Positions 1 to 8,922 of a stretch of 64,000 bases of DNA are shown here, one piece after another. Under the pieces are notes generated by a model, which searched no databases, was not told the origin of the DNA, and saw only the letters and a list, made by a program, of their open reading frames with translations. Made by a program: the position numbers and the translations under genes. Position 1 is the first letter of the stretch; each line of letters starts with the position of its first letter. The stretch lies in assembly GCF_014203365.1 (NCBI RefSeq), contig NZ_JACHIS010000001.1, positions 4,402,001-4,466,000 of the forward strand, written 5' to 3'. The stretch comes from Actinoalloteichus hymeniacidonis (GTDB taxonomy: Bacteria; Actinomycetota; Actinomycetes; Mycobacteriales; Pseudonocardiaceae).

Positions 1-749
1 AGCGACACCCGGATGGTGTCCCCGATGCCCTGCCGCAACAACGCCCCGAACGCCACCGCCGATTTGATGGTGCCCTGGAACGCCGGACCCGCCTCGGTGA
101 CCCCCAGATGCAACGGATAGTCACAGGCCTCCGACAGCAACTCGTAAGCGCGGACCATCACCACCGGATCGTTGTGCTTCACCGAGATCTTGATGTCGTG
201 GAAATCGTGCTCCGCGAACAGGCTGGCTTCCCAGAGTGCCGACTCGACCAGGGCCTCCGGAGTGGCCTTGCCGTGCTTGGCCAACAGACGCGGATCCAAC
301 GATCCGGCATTCACCCCGATCCGGATCGGAGTCTTATGGTCGCGGGCGGCGTGGGCGATCTCTTTGACCTTGTCATCGAACTTCTTGATATTGCCCGGAT
401 TCACCCGCACCGCCGCACACCCCGCCTCGATCGCGGCGAACACATACTTCGGCTGGAAATGAATATCGGCGATCACCGGAATCTGCGACTTCGCCGCAAT
501 CGTGGCCAACGCATCCGCATCATCCTGCGTCGGACACGCCACCCGCACGATGTCACACCCCGACGCCGTCAACTCCGCAATCTGCTGCAACGTCGCATTC
601 ACATCAGCAGTCACCGTCGTCGTCATCGACTGCACCGAGATCGGGGCGTCACCGCCCACCTGCACGGCCCCCACCTGCAGGGCTCGGGTCTTACGTCGGG
701 GCGCCAACACCGGCGGCGGAGCCGCGGGCATCCCAAGATCGACGCTCAT
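1..749 (-). CDS. ispG: 4-hydroxy-3-methylbut-2-en-1-yl diphosphate synthase IspG (GcpE), partial
   Basis: Iron-sulfur enzyme of the MEP (non-mevalonate) isoprenoid pathway that reductively converts methylerythritol cyclodiphosphate to HMBPP. Only the N-terminal ~249 codons, the TIM-barrel part, are inside the window; the C-terminal [4Fe-4S] domain runs off the left edge. Recognisable IspG segments are [11 protein letters not shown] near residue 33, VADIHFQ near 92, the RVNPGNIG-like RVNPGNIKK near 115 and [11 protein letters not shown] near 141. The ATG at 749 is the first plausible start. It lies 63 bases downstream of the rip1 stop, so ispG is the third gene of a leftward dxr-rip1-ispG operon, the same order as in mycobacteria. 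Identification is secure; only the length cannot be judged. Confidence 0.95.
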   Translation of the reverse strand, partial: MSVDLGMPAAPPPVLAPRRKTRALQVGAVQVGGDAPISVQSMTTTVTADVNATLQQIAELTASGCDIVRVACPTQDDADALATIAAKSQIPVIADIHFQPKYVFAAIEAGCAAVRVNPGNIKKFDDKVKEIAHAARDHKTPIRIGVNAGSLDPRLLAKHGKATPEALVESALWEASLFAEHDFHDIKISVKHNDPVVMVRAYELLSEACDYPLHLGVTEAGPAFQGTIKSAVAFGALLRQGIGDTIRVS

Positions 750-812
750 CGAATCCTCTTTCGCGACTCGGTCCTCTAGCGGCCCGCCCGTGACGAGCGG
801 GCCGCTACCAGC

Positions 813-2018
813 CTACGGGGTCAGCCGCAAGGGGTTGACGATGTCCGCTGTCAGGGTCAACAGCACGAAGGCGCCGCCGACGAACACCGCCGCGTAGGTC
901 AGCGGAAGCAGCTTCGTGTAGTCCACCGGGCCGCCCCGGGGCTTGCCGCGCCAACCACGCACGGTGTCCCGCACCCGCTCGTAGACGTTGACCGCGATGT
1001 GTCCGCCGTCCAGCGGCAGCAACGGCAACAGGTTGAACACACCGACGAAGAAGTTCAGCGTCGCCAGTAGCAGCAGGAACAGCTCCCACAACCCCTGTTC
1101 GACGGCGTCGCCGCCGATGATGCTGGCGCCGACGACGCTCACCGGGGTGTTGACGTCGCGTTCGCCGCCGAAGATCGCGGTGAACAGGGCGGGAATCCGC
1201 TCCGGCAGTTCCAGCAGTCGCTGGAAGGTCTCGACGAACATGGTGCCGGTGAAGTCGAGGGTCGCGGGCACCGCGGCCAAGCCGTCGTAGTGGAAGGTCG
1301 CCGCCTGGCCGAGGCCGATCGCGCCCACCGACTCCAGGCCCTCGCCGCCGTCGAGCGGAAGCCGGTCGACCGTGGCGACGTCGACCGTCACCGTCTGCTC
1401 GGTGCCATCCCGGACGATGGTGAACTCGGTCGGCCCCTCGGCATCCCTGGTCTGCTCGAGCACGTCGGTGTAGAGGGGGGTCGCCGCCCCGCCGACCGCG
1501 ATGATCTCGTCACCGGGCTGGATGCCCGCATCCCGCGCGGGCGAGGGATCGCCCGGGGCGCAGGGAACGAGCTGTCCGGTCTCCGGGTTCTGGTCACTGA
1601 CGCAGTCGCTGATCACGCCGACCGAGGCCCGGCCGTCGATGTTGGGCAGGCCCAGGCTGAAGGCCATGATCAGCAGAATCAGGAAACCCAGGATGAAGTG
1701 CACCAGGGAACCTGCGGACAGCACGATGACGCGCTGCCACACGGGCTTGTTGTACATCGCCCTGGCGGTCTCGTGTGGTTCGACCTCCTCCAGCGCGGTC
1801 ATGCCGATGATCCGGCAATAGCCGCCTGCCGGAATGGCCTTGAGCCCGTACTCCGTCTCACCGCGTCGGAACGAGAAGATCTTCGGTCCGAAGCCGACGA
1901 AATACTCGGTGACCTTCATCTTGAAGGCCTTCGCTGCGGCGAGGTGGCCGAGTTCGTGCAGCGCGATGGAGATACCGATCCCCAGCGCGAACAGGATGAC
2001 CCCGATCACAAAGGCCAC
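813..2018 (-). CDS. rip1: Site-2 intramembrane zinc metalloprotease (M50, Rip1/RseP family)
   Basis: Membrane-embedded protease that cleaves transmembrane anti-sigma factors and other single-pass proteins. About 401 aa. The zinc-binding HELGH lies in the first membrane segment (H21, E22, H25), a PDZ domain follows around residues 155-220, and the second metal-ligand motif LDGGH is near 336-340 in a later membrane helix. A longer in-frame reading from 2153 would add 45 residues that overlap the dxr 3' end. I chose the GTG at 2018 because it sits 4 bases after the dxr stop with a GAAAGGGA ribosome site inside the dxr tail, which indicates translational coupling, and because the first membrane segment begins immediately after it. 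Proteins of this family usually start this way. Flanked by dxr and ispG in one operon. Confidence 0.93.
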   Translation of the reverse strand: MAFVIGVILFALGIGISIALHELGHLAAAKAFKMKVTEYFVGFGPKIFSFRRGETEYGLKAIPAGGYCRIIGMTALEEVEPHETARAMYNKPVWQRVIVLSAGSLVHFILGFLILLIMAFSLGLPNIDGRASVGVISDCVSDQNPETGQLVPCAPGDPSPARDAGIQPGDEIIAVGGAATPLYTDVLEQTRDAEGPTEFTIVRDGTEQTVTVDVATVDRLPLDGGEGLESVGAIGLGQAATFHYDGLAAVPATLDFTGTMFVETFQRLLELPERIPALFTAIFGGERDVNTPVSVVGASIIGGDAVEQGLWELFLLLLATLNFFVGVFNLLPLLPLDGGHIAVNVYERVRDTVRGWRGKPRGGPVDYTKLLPLTYAAVFVGGAFVLLTLTADIVNPLRLTP

Positions 2019-2022
2019 GTCG

Positions 2023-3279
2023 TCATTCCCTTTCAGCCACGGCGTCGCCTGCGGCGACACCCAGAAGTTCCCCGGCGCGGGCTCTGGCCCAGTTCTCGGC
2101 CGCCGATACGTCATCGATGCCGGCCGGATCGGTCCGCCAACCGTCCGCCGCACCCAGCACCTCGGAGACAGTGTCCACGATCGCGGTGAAATCGGTGCGA
2201 CCTTGCAGGAATGCCGCGACGGCCTCCTCGTTGGCCGCGTTGTAGACCGCAGGCAGGCAACCGCCCGCCGCGCCCGCCTCCTTGGCCAACCGCACGGCCG
2301 GGAAGGCCTCGTCGTCCAGCGGTTCGAAGATCCACGCGCTCGCCTCGTCGAACCGGAGCGGCGTCGATGCGCCCGCTATCCGGTCCGGCCAGCCCAGCGC
2401 CACGGCGATGGGCAGTCGCATGCTCGGCGGGCTGGCCTGGGCCAACGTGGATCCGTCGATGAAGGTCACCATGGAATGCACGATCGACTGCGGGTGCACC
2501 ACCACGTTGATGCGGTCATAGGGAACGTCGAAGAGCAGCTGCGCCTCGATGACCTCCAGGCCCTTGTTCACCAGAGTGGCCGAGTTCACGGTGATGACCG
2601 GGCCCATCGACCAGGTCGGGTGCACCATGGCCTGCTCGACCGTGACATCGGCCAGTTCGGCTCGACTACGCCCCCGGAACGGTCCGCCGGAGGCCGTGAC
2701 GACCAGCCGGTCGACCTCGTCGGCCCGACCACCACGCAGCGCCTGCGCGAGCGCCGAATGCTCGGAGTCCACCGGCACGAGCTGACCGGGCGCCGCCGCG
2801 TTCAGCACCAGCGCACCGCCCGCGATCAACGACTCCTTGTTGGCCAGGGCGAGCGTCGCCCCGGTGCCCAGGGCCGCGAGGGTGGGCTCCAGTCCCCTGG
2901 AACCGACGATGGCGTTGAGCACGATGTCGGCCGGGGTGGACTCGATCAGTTCGACGACGGCCCGAGGACCGGCGAGGATGCGGGGCATCCGGAATTCGCC
3001 TCGCGAGTATCCCCGGCGCTGCGCCTCGGCGTAGAAGGCCAACTGGATGTCCTCGGCCGCCGTCGCACGGGCGACGGCGATCGCCTCCACCCCGAACTCC
3101 AACGCCTGGGCGGCCAGCGCTGCCGGGTCACCCCCGCCCGCCGCCAGTCCAACGACCCGGAATCTGTTCGGGTCGAGCCGGGCCACTTCGAGCGCTTGAA
3201 CACCGACCGAACCGGTCGAGCCCAATAGCAGTACGTCGCGTCGAGTAGCGGGACCGTCTGAAGTCACGAAAGCGCGCAT
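2023..3279 (-). CDS. dxr: 1-deoxy-D-xylulose-5-phosphate reductoisomerase
   Basis: Second enzyme of the MEP isoprenoid pathway: NADPH- and metal-dependent conversion of DXP to MEP, the target of fosmidomycin. 418 aa with the ATG at 3279, a little longer than the usual ~390-400. The NADPH-binding GSTGSVG lies at residues 20-26, NKESLI and the metal/substrate-site VDSEHSAL lie in the middle, and the C-terminal helical domain is intact. The open frame extends upstream to 3468 but that stretch is unlike any DXR N-terminus, so the later ATG is preferred (weak GAGAA upstream). It is first in the leftward dxr-rip1-ispG operon, and its stop nearly abuts the rip1 start. Confidence 0.95.
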   Translation of the reverse strand: MRAFVTSDGPATRRDVLLLGSTGSVGVQALEVARLDPNRFRVVGLAAGGGDPAALAAQALEFGVEAIAVARATAAEDIQLAFYAEAQRRGYSRGEFRMPRILAGPRAVVELIESTPADIVLNAIVGSRGLEPTLAALGTGATLALANKESLIAGGALVLNAAAPGQLVPVDSEHSALAQALRGGRADEVDRLVVTASGGPFRGRSRAELADVTVEQAMVHPTWSMGPVITVNSATLVNKGLEVIEAQLLFDVPYDRINVVVHPQSIVHSMVTFIDGSTLAQASPPSMRLPIAVALGWPDRIAGASTPLRFDEASAWIFEPLDDEAFPAVRLAKEAGAAGGCLPAVYNAANEEAVAAFLQGRTDFTAIVDTVSEVLGAADGWRTDPAGIDDVSAAENWARARAGELLGVAAGDAVAERE

Positions 3280-3407
3280 CGGGGGACATTCTCGCCGACC
3301 CCGCTTGGCCGTCCGATCCGGGCGGTGTGATGCCGAAGGCGCAGCCCGAACAACACTCCAGAAGGTAACGGAAAGATAACGACGTGGGTATCGCGGTGAA
3401 ATCACAC

Positions 3408-3432
3408 GAATGCCTGCCACCCGTCTGGGTAC
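3408..3432 (+). promoter_or_regulatory. Candidate sigma-B-type stress promoter
   Basis: GAAT, 15-base spacer, GGGTAC. This fits the actinobacterial sigma-B/sigma-H-like consensus GNNT-N14-16-GGGTAC/T and lies about 50 bases before the start of the GlsB-type stress protein gene. A second GGGTAT at 3386-3391 lacks a matching upstream element. Inferred from sequence only. Confidence 0.5.
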
Positions 3433-3483
3433 TCCCCCTGACAGCGGCGCAGACGACGCCTGAAGCATGAAAGGAGAACACCG

Positions 3484-3768
3484 ATGGGCATCCTCGGTTG
3501 GATCGTGCTGGGGCTTCTGGCAGGCGCCATCGCGAAGGCGATCATGCCAGGCAAGGACCCCGGCGGCATCTTCATGACTCTTCTGTTGGGAGTCGTAGGC
3601 GCCTTGCTCGGCGGCTGGATAGGTAGCGCGCTCTTCGGTACCGAGCTACGCGACTTCTTCAGCATCCAGACATGGCTCATCGCGATCATCGGTTCGATCG
3701 TGTTGCTGGCGATTTACCGCATGGTCGTCGGGCGGCGGGGCCATGGTCAGCCTCGCGCCCACGCTTAA
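3484..3768 (+). CDS. GlsB/YeaQ/YmgE family stress-response membrane protein
   Basis: Small integral membrane protein, 94 aa, of the transglycosylase-associated/GlsB family that is typically induced by general stress; its molecular activity is unknown. Three hydrophobic segments are visible: around residues 2-20 ([19 protein letters not shown], the family hallmark), 28-50 with glycine-rich [14 protein letters not shown], and 60-82 ending before a basic tail. An AAAGGAG ribosome site lies 8 bases before the ATG at 3484. It stands alone, divergent from dxr and convergent with the pot operon, and ends at a strong hairpin. The candidate sigma-B-type promoter upstream fits a stress-regulated gene. 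Confidence 0.85.
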   Translation: MGILGWIVLGLLAGAIAKAIMPGKDPGGIFMTLLLGVVGALLGGWIGSALFGTELRDFFSIQTWLIAIIGSIVLLAIYRMVVGRRGHGQPRAHA

Positions 3769-3797
3769 ATCGGACTCCGTTGTAGTCCGGTCTCGAC

Positions 3798-3833
3798 AAG
3801 GACCGCGAACGCCCTCGGGTGTTCGCGGTCCTT
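3798..3833. terminator. Bidirectional hairpin terminator
   Basis: Perfect 13-bp stem (AAGGACCGCGAAC with its complement) and a 10-base loop, ending in CCTTT on the + strand. It sits between convergent glsB-type (ends 3768) and potC (ends 3885). Confidence 0.85.
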
Positions 3834-3884
3834 TCGTGTCCGGCGTCGGAAAGCCGGGCAGGCTCGCGCCTCGGCTGCGGCCGA

Positions 3885-4733
3885 TCAGCTCGGCGAGCCG
3901 AGCACCGACGCGGCTCCCGCCCTGCGGGCCCGCCACACCGTGACGCCGACTCCGATCAGCAGCACCACGGCCGAGGCCGTCACCATCGCGGTGGACAACG
4001 CGACGATCTCCGGCGACACCCCGCGACGGGCCTGGCCGTAGACGAACACCGGCAACGTCGTCGAGCCGACCCCGGTGAGATAGCCCGAGGTCACGACGTC
4101 GTCGAAGGAGAGCACGAACGCGAAGGCACCACCAGCACCGATCGCGGGAGCGATCAGCGGCAACGTGACGGTGCGCCACCGAGTGAAGGGCCCCGCCCCC
4201 AGGTCGGCGGCCGCCTCCTCGACCCTGGGGTCCAGACCGGCCAGCCTGGCCCGCACCACGACCACGACATAGCTCAACGAGAACGTGACATGAGCCAGCA
4301 ACAGCGCCCCGAATCCAAACGGAACACCCAGCAGCACAACGCAGAACGCCAGCAGGCTGACACCCAGCACGACCTCGGGCACCACCAGCGGCAGTGCCAA
4401 CAGCGTCGTCCACAGGCCTCTGCCACGAAAGGCCCTGCGCAGACCGAAGGCAGCCAGCGTGCCGATCACCGTGGCCAGCACCGCGCTCACCGCCGCCAAC
4501 CGCAACGACAGCAGCAGCGCGGAGAGCACCCGCTCATCCCGCACCAACTCGCCGTACCAGCGCAGCGAGAAGCCGGTGAAGGTACTCACCGTGCGGGAGT
4601 CGTTGAAGGAGACCAGCGCCAACCACAGGATCGGGGCGTACAGGAAGACATAGACGGCGGCCGCCGCCAAACCGAGCCGCCACGGCCACCGGCCGGTACG
4701 ACGGTGCGCCGGTCGCGCCGATGGAGCACTCAC
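3885..4733 (-). CDS. potC: Polyamine-type ABC transporter permease PotC
   Basis: Inner-membrane permease of a spermidine/putrescine-type importer, 282 aa, with six expected transmembrane helices. The start of the mature topology is LGLAAAAVYVFLYAPILWLALVSFN in which the PotC-like LYAPI pattern is clear. The EAA cytoplasmic loop that docks to the ATPase is EEAAADLGAGPFTRWRTVTLP around residues 165-185. The GTG at 4733 overlaps the potB stop by the 4-base GTGA; the much longer open frame reaching 5519 is a shadow over potB. It is last in potA-potD-potB-potC and is followed by a strong terminator hairpin. The exact polyamine or other small cation substrate cannot be read from sequence. Confidence 0.85.
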   Translation of the reverse strand: MSAPSARPAHRRTGRWPWRLGLAAAAVYVFLYAPILWLALVSFNDSRTVSTFTGFSLRWYGELVRDERVLSALLLSLRLAAVSAVLATVIGTLAAFGLRRAFRGRGLWTTLLALPLVVPEVVLGVSLLAFCVVLLGVPFGFGALLLAHVTFSLSYVVVVVRARLAGLDPRVEEAAADLGAGPFTRWRTVTLPLIAPAIGAGGAFAFVLSFDDVVTSGYLTGVGSTTLPVFVYGQARRGVSPEIVALSTAMVTASAVVLLIGVGVTVWRARRAGAASVLGSPS

Positions 4734-5584
4734 AGCACGTCCTCCCCCCGCCTGCCGCGTGCCAACAACACGAACACCACCAACACCAGCAGCAACACCG
4801 CCATCGCCGAGCCGAGCGGCCAGTTGTTGCCCGCACCGAACTGATCGTCGATGACGCTGCCGAACGTGCTCTGATCGACGCCGCCGAGCAGGCTGGGCGT
4901 CACGAAGTCGCCTGCCGCAGGCACCAGCACCAACAGCGACCCGGCGAGGATGCCGGGCAGCACACCGGGAAGCACCACGCGGACGAAGGTGCTCAGTCTG
5001 CCGTGACCCAGGTCGTAGGACGCCTCCACCAGCTGGTGATCGAAGCGGACGCAGGCCACGTACAGCGGCAGCACCATGAACGGCAGGAACCCGTAGACCA
5101 ACCCGAGGACCACGGCGGTGTCGGTGAACAGATAACCGCCGTCGCGGCCGAGCCCCACCGCGCCCAGCAATCGATCGACGGGACCGCCGTCGTCCAACAG
5201 CGCCTTCCACGCATAGACCCGGACCAGATAGCTGGCCCAGAACGGAAGCAGCACCAGGGCCAACAGCACGGTCCGAAACCGTCCACCGTGTCTGGCGATG
5301 AACCAGGCCAACGGGAAGGCCAACACCAGGCAGGTCAGCGTGGTGACGACCGCGTAGCCGAGGGTTCGCCAGAAGATCGGCAGGAATGCCGGATCGAGCG
5401 CGGTCCGATACGGCAGGGTCGTCCAGGGCAGCACCGCGCGTGCCGCGCCGGTATCCCTGGTCGCGAAACTGAACTGGACCACCAGCGCCAGCGGGGCCAC
5501 CAAGAACATGCCCAGCCACACCGTCGCAGGGCCGAGCTGCCCGACGGCGGCCAGAGCTCTGCCGCGTGAAAGGGCTCGATTCAC
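4730..5584 (-). CDS. potB: Polyamine-type ABC transporter permease PotB
   Basis: Partner permease of PotC, 284 aa. The N-terminal membrane segment is followed by a periplasmic loop, then several hydrophobic helices including LALVLLPFWASYLVRVYAW, a hallmark of PotB-type permeases. The EAA loop is VEASYDLGHGRLSTFVRVVLP around residues 185-205. It starts with GTG at 5584, overlapping the potD stop by GTGA, and itself overlaps potC by GTGA, so stoichiometric translation with its neighbours is likely. The upstream extension to 5851 overlaps potD and has no membrane-protein character, so it is rejected as coding. Confidence 0.85.
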   Translation of the reverse strand: MNRALSRGRALAAVGQLGPATVWLGMFLVAPLALVVQFSFATRDTGAARAVLPWTTLPYRTALDPAFLPIFWRTLGYAVVTTLTCLVLAFPLAWFIARHGGRFRTVLLALVLLPFWASYLVRVYAWKALLDDGGPVDRLLGAVGLGRDGGYLFTDTAVVLGLVYGFLPFMVLPLYVACVRFDHQLVEASYDLGHGRLSTFVRVVLPGVLPGILAGSLLVLVPAAGDFVTPSLLGGVDQSTFGSVIDDQFGAGNNWPLGSAMAVLLLVLVVFVLLARGRRGEDVL

Positions 5585-6753
5585 CCGGTCTTCACCCTTG
5601 TCCAGGCGTCCGCGTAACGACCCTCCGTCTCCGCGCCCAGGTCTGCGGTGAAGGGCAGCCGCGCCAACTCGTCGGCGGGCGGATAGATCAACGGGTCCTC
5701 GCGCAACGCCGGGTCGATCAGCTCCAGCGCGGCCTCGTTGGGGCTCGCGTACTGGATCTCCTCGGCCAGCCGGGCGCCGACCTCCGGACGCAGGATGTAA
5801 TCGATGAACCGATGCGCGTTCGCGGCGTGCGGTGCGTCGTTCGGAATGCACAGCACATCGACCCAGGACAGGCCGCCCTCCTCCGGGATGACGTACACCA
5901 GGTCGGAGTTGATCTCCTGAGCCTGGAACACGTCGCCCGAATACGCCTGGGCCAGCGGAGCCTGCCCGGAGGCCAGCGGTTCGATGACGTCGGAGGTGAT
6001 CTGACCGAGTCGGCCCTTCAACTCGAGCAGGTACGCCACGGCCTCGTCCAACTCGGATTGCTCGACGGTGTTCGGATCGTGGCCCAGCGCCAACAGACCG
6101 AGGGCCAGCCCATCGCGCGCCTCGTCCAACAGGATGCTGCGCCCCCGAGCGGAGGGCAGATCGAAACCGGCGAGGCTGGTCACGTCCTCGCCCAGCTGCT
6201 CGGGGGAATAGGCCAAGCCGGTGGTGCCCCAGGCCCAGGGCACCGAGAAGCGGTTGTCCCGGTCGTAGTCGGCCTCCCGGAACCGCTGCTGCAGGTTGCC
6301 CAGGTTGGGCAGCATGTCGTGGTCGAGCGGACGCAGCAGATCGGAGCGCAGGAATCGCCGCAGGAAGTTGTCGGTGGGGATCACCAGGTCATAGCCCGCC
6401 GCACCGGAGGCGATCTTGGCCTCCAACTCGTCGTTGGAGCTGAAGTTGTCGTAGGTGACCCGGATACCGGTCTCCGCCTCGAAACCAGGCAGCGTCTCCT
6501 CGTCGATGTAGTCGGTCCAGTTGTAGAAGTTGAGCACCGGCTCGTCGACGTCGTTGCTCGCGGGCGTGGCCCCGGCCGGTCCGGTGTCCCCGCCCGACGG
6601 GGCCTCGCCGACGCCGCAGGCGGCCAGGCCCTGCGCCGCGACGGCGAAGAAGGCCATCGAACGCAGCATCGAACGCCGCGTCACCCTCGGGTTCGCCCCT
6701 TCCCACAGTCGTGCGATGCGAACCGCAGGCCGGGTGTCCCGATCGGATGCCAT
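5581..6753 (-). CDS. potD: Polyamine-type substrate-binding lipoprotein PotD/PotF
   Basis: Extracytoplasmic solute-binding protein, 390 aa, which captures substrate for PotABC. The N-terminus has a twin-arginine-like RR (residues 26-27) before a hydrophobic stretch and a lipobox ending LAAC (Cys46), so it is probably exported, perhaps through Tat, and lipid-anchored. The mature protein begins with LNFYNWTDYI, the classic PotD/PotF opening, and contains YDLVIPTDNFL and VPWAWGTTGLAY, both typical. ATG 6753 is preceded by GGGAGG; an in-frame start at 6792 is less good. Encoded between the ATPase and permease genes, 61 bases after potA and overlapping potB by GTGA. Confidence 0.88.
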   Translation of the reverse strand: MASDRDTRPAVRIARLWEGANPRVTRRSMLRSMAFFAVAAQGLAACGVGEAPSGGDTGPAGATPASNDVDEPVLNFYNWTDYIDEETLPGFEAETGIRVTYDNFSSNDELEAKIASGAAGYDLVIPTDNFLRRFLRSDLLRPLDHDMLPNLGNLQQRFREADYDRDNRFSVPWAWGTTGLAYSPEQLGEDVTSLAGFDLPSARGRSILLDEARDGLALGLLALGHDPNTVEQSELDEAVAYLLELKGRLGQITSDVIEPLASGQAPLAQAYSGDVFQAQEINSDLVYVIPEEGGLSWVDVLCIPNDAPHAANAHRFIDYILRPEVGARLAEEIQYASPNEAALELIDPALREDPLIYPPADELARLPFTADLGAETEGRYADAWTRVKTG

Positions 6754-6813
6754 CGTGCATCCACCTCCCTCACGATGTGTCTGTGGAGTCAAGTCCTCGG
6801 TGTCCGCGCTGGC

Positions 6814-8043
6814 CTAGCGCACCACGGCATCCGAGCGATCTCGGTCGTCCTCGGCGAGAAGCACGCTGTGCTCGGGATCCCAGGCCAGCACGACTGGTTG
6901 ACCCGGCCCGCCCGCATCGCTGATGCGGCGCGTGTTCTGCACGAAAGCCACCAGGGTGACCGATCCGGCGACCGGCGACTGCACCAGGTACTGGGTGGAC
7001 ACCCCGGTGTAGACGATGTCCACGATGGTCCCCGGCAGCACGCACCAGCCTGCGGGAGGCGACACCGCGCCGTCGACGTCGTACACATGAACTTTCTCCG
7101 GCCGCACCGTCAACGCCACCGAGCCGCCCACGCGGGCTGCGGTCGAGGCAGGCAGTGCGGCGCGCAGCCTGCCGCCCGCCCCCACCCGCAGTTCCACGAC
7201 GTCCGCGGCCGCATCATGACCGATCACCTCGGTGTCGAGGATGTTGGCCGCGCCCGTCGCCGAGGACCGCAGGAACTCCGCGACGAAACGGGACGCCGGC
7301 CGTTCGTACACGTCCTCCGGGTAGCCGACCTGCCGGAGCCGTCCGCCCCCCAGCACCGCCAACCGATGGGAGAGGACCAGCGCCTCCTCCTGATCGTGGG
7401 TGATGTAGAGGAAGGTGGTGCCCACCTCGCGTTGAATGCGCATCAACTCGACCTGCATCTGCCCGCGCAGCTGGGCATCGAGCGCGCCCAGCGGCTCGTC
7501 GAGCAGCAGAAGCCTCGGCCGAGCCGCCAGCGCTCTGGCCACCGCCACCCGCTGCTGCTGACCGCCGGAGAGCTGATTCGGTCTGCGACGGGCGTAACCC
7601 GACAGCTGCACGAGCTCCAGATGCTCCCCCACCCGACGTCGCAGCGCATCGCCACGCAGCCCCTTGCGTCGGAGTCCGTAGGCGACGTTGTTCCACACGT
7701 CCAGGTGCGGGAACAGCGCGTACGACTGGAAGACGGTGTTCACATCGCGCCGGTAGGGCGGCACCCCGACCATGTCGACACCGTCGAGTTCGATACTGCC
7801 GCGGTCGGGGTCGACGAAGCCCGCGATCGTGCGCAGCAACGTCGTCTTCCCGCTGCCGGAGGGCCCGAGGATCGAGAAGAACTCACCCTCGTGGACCCGC
7901 AGCGAGAAGTCGTCGAGCACGACCTGGTCACCGTAGCTCTTGGTGACACCGGACAACGCGACCGCCACCGGAGCGAAGGTGTCCGGTGTGCGCTGCTCAC
8001 GCGGATGGAACTCCGCAGAGTCGTCGATGGACTCGTCGGTCAC
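6814..8043 (-). CDS. potA: Polyamine-type ABC transporter ATP-binding protein PotA
   Basis: Cytoplasmic ATPase powering PotBC, 409 aa. Walker A GPSGSGKTT is at residues 60-68, the signature LSGGQQQR near 155, Walker B LLLLDEPLG near 180 and the switch histidine in YITHDQEEA near 213. A C-terminal TOBE-type domain (about 290-400) is typical of PotA/CysA/MalK proteins. GTG 8043 has a GAGGTG ribosome site 8 bases upstream; the longer frame to 8289 would run across the divergent gene start. It is the first gene of the operon and therefore lies next to its promoter, in the region shared with the divergent DUF2631 gene. Confidence 0.88.
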   Translation of the reverse strand: MTDESIDDSAEFHPREQRTPDTFAPVAVALSGVTKSYGDQVVLDDFSLRVHEGEFFSILGPSGSGKTTLLRTIAGFVDPDRGSIELDGVDMVGVPPYRRDVNTVFQSYALFPHLDVWNNVAYGLRRKGLRGDALRRRVGEHLELVQLSGYARRRPNQLSGGQQQRVAVARALAARPRLLLLDEPLGALDAQLRGQMQVELMRIQREVGTTFLYITHDQEEALVLSHRLAVLGGGRLRQVGYPEDVYERPASRFVAEFLRSSATGAANILDTEVIGHDAAADVVELRVGAGGRLRAALPASTAARVGGSVALTVRPEKVHVYDVDGAVSPPAGWCVLPGTIVDIVYTGVSTQYLVQSPVAGSVTLVAFVQNTRRISDAGGPGQPVVLAWDPEHSVLLAEDDRDRSDAVVR

Positions 8044-8231
8044 GACACACACCTCGGGGAGAAGAACGACAACGGACCGAGCCGCCCCGGAAGTGTCCGG
8101 ATCTCGATCTGGGCCGCAGCCTAGACGAGCAGGTCCGCAGCCAGCACGGTCGAGCCTGATCGGGGCCTCGACGCCCCGATATGCGACGATAAGTCGGCAA
8201 CCTACTCGATCGTGTTCGTGGTGGAGGGAAC

Positions 8232-8513
8232 GTGGCCGCTCGCGGTTCTGCAAAGTCCTCGTCGGCGGTGGAGAAAAGCCCCGCGACAACCGTGGACCCT
8301 CATGAGGAGCCGTCGGCCGAATGGGGCTGGCACGGCGGGTTCCCCGTCGGCACCCGTGTCGCCGGATGGGTCGGGGCCTTCGCGGTCTTCGCCATGCTGA
8401 TCGGCAACCATGAGGGTCACACCGAGGATCTGTGGCTCCTCGTCATCGGCTCCGCCATGGTGGTCGGGCTGATCTGGGATCAGGTCCGCCGACGCACCTC
8501 ATGGCGCCGCTGA
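8232..8513 (+). CDS. DUF2631 domain membrane protein
   Basis: Small protein of 93 aa with two membrane segments (about residues 43-58, GWVGAFAVFAMLIGN, and 66-84, LLVIGSAMVVGLIW), separated by the conserved NHEGHTEDLW, then a basic tail. This matches the actinobacterial DUF2631 family, whose M. tuberculosis member lies in the same dxr-to-rlmN neighbourhood. Function unknown. The GTG at 8232 is preceded by a GGAGGG ribosome site at 8223-8228. It is divergent from potA, so the pot operon appears to be inserted between dxr and this gene relative to mycobacteria. Confidence 0.75.
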   Translation: MAARGSAKSSSAVEKSPATTVDPHEEPSAEWGWHGGFPVGTRVAGWVGAFAVFAMLIGNHEGHTEDLWLLVIGSAMVVGLIWDQVRRRTSWRR

Positions 8514-8922
8514 CGCTTTCTCGCACTGTCCTGTCCTCGGCGCCGGATCGTCGGCGTCGAGGCAGCAGCGTGCGCCACGCACCGAACACGATTCACGCGC
8601 GGCCCCCGATCGCGGTCGTCCCCCGGTAATCCGGCGGTCTCACCACCATCACGACCGGTGACACTCGCATCGGGATTCTTGCGCCGTCGCGCCGGGGTCT
8701 GTTCACTGAACGTGTGCACTCCTGCCGACCGGCCCGCTGGGCGTAGGTCGGCGATTCGGGCCGACGACGCCCCGGTGCGCCCTGTCCGTTCCCAACCTTC
8801 GGTGCGGACCCCGAGGCCACGAAGTCCACCCGGACGCCGACCCGGCCGAAGGTCGAATGCCGTTCATCGGTGTCGACACAGGGTCCGATCGAGCCGGTCC
8901 AGTGCAGCGATGGAGATCGATG
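8514..8922. other. Intergenic region, no gene recognised
   Basis: About 400 bases between the DUF2631 gene and the carbonic anhydrase. Both strands have open frames, but none shows a recognisable protein, a good ribosome site or convincing third-position bias. It must hold the carbonic anhydrase promoter; no clear -10/-35 or strong hairpin was seen. Confidence 0.6.

Noticed and set aside
5566-8124. 852-codon open frame on the + strand
   Set aside because: It is antisense to potB, potD and potA, whose motifs are intact. The translation is low complexity (Arg/Gln/Gly/His) with no domain; a typical shadow of high-GC codon bias.
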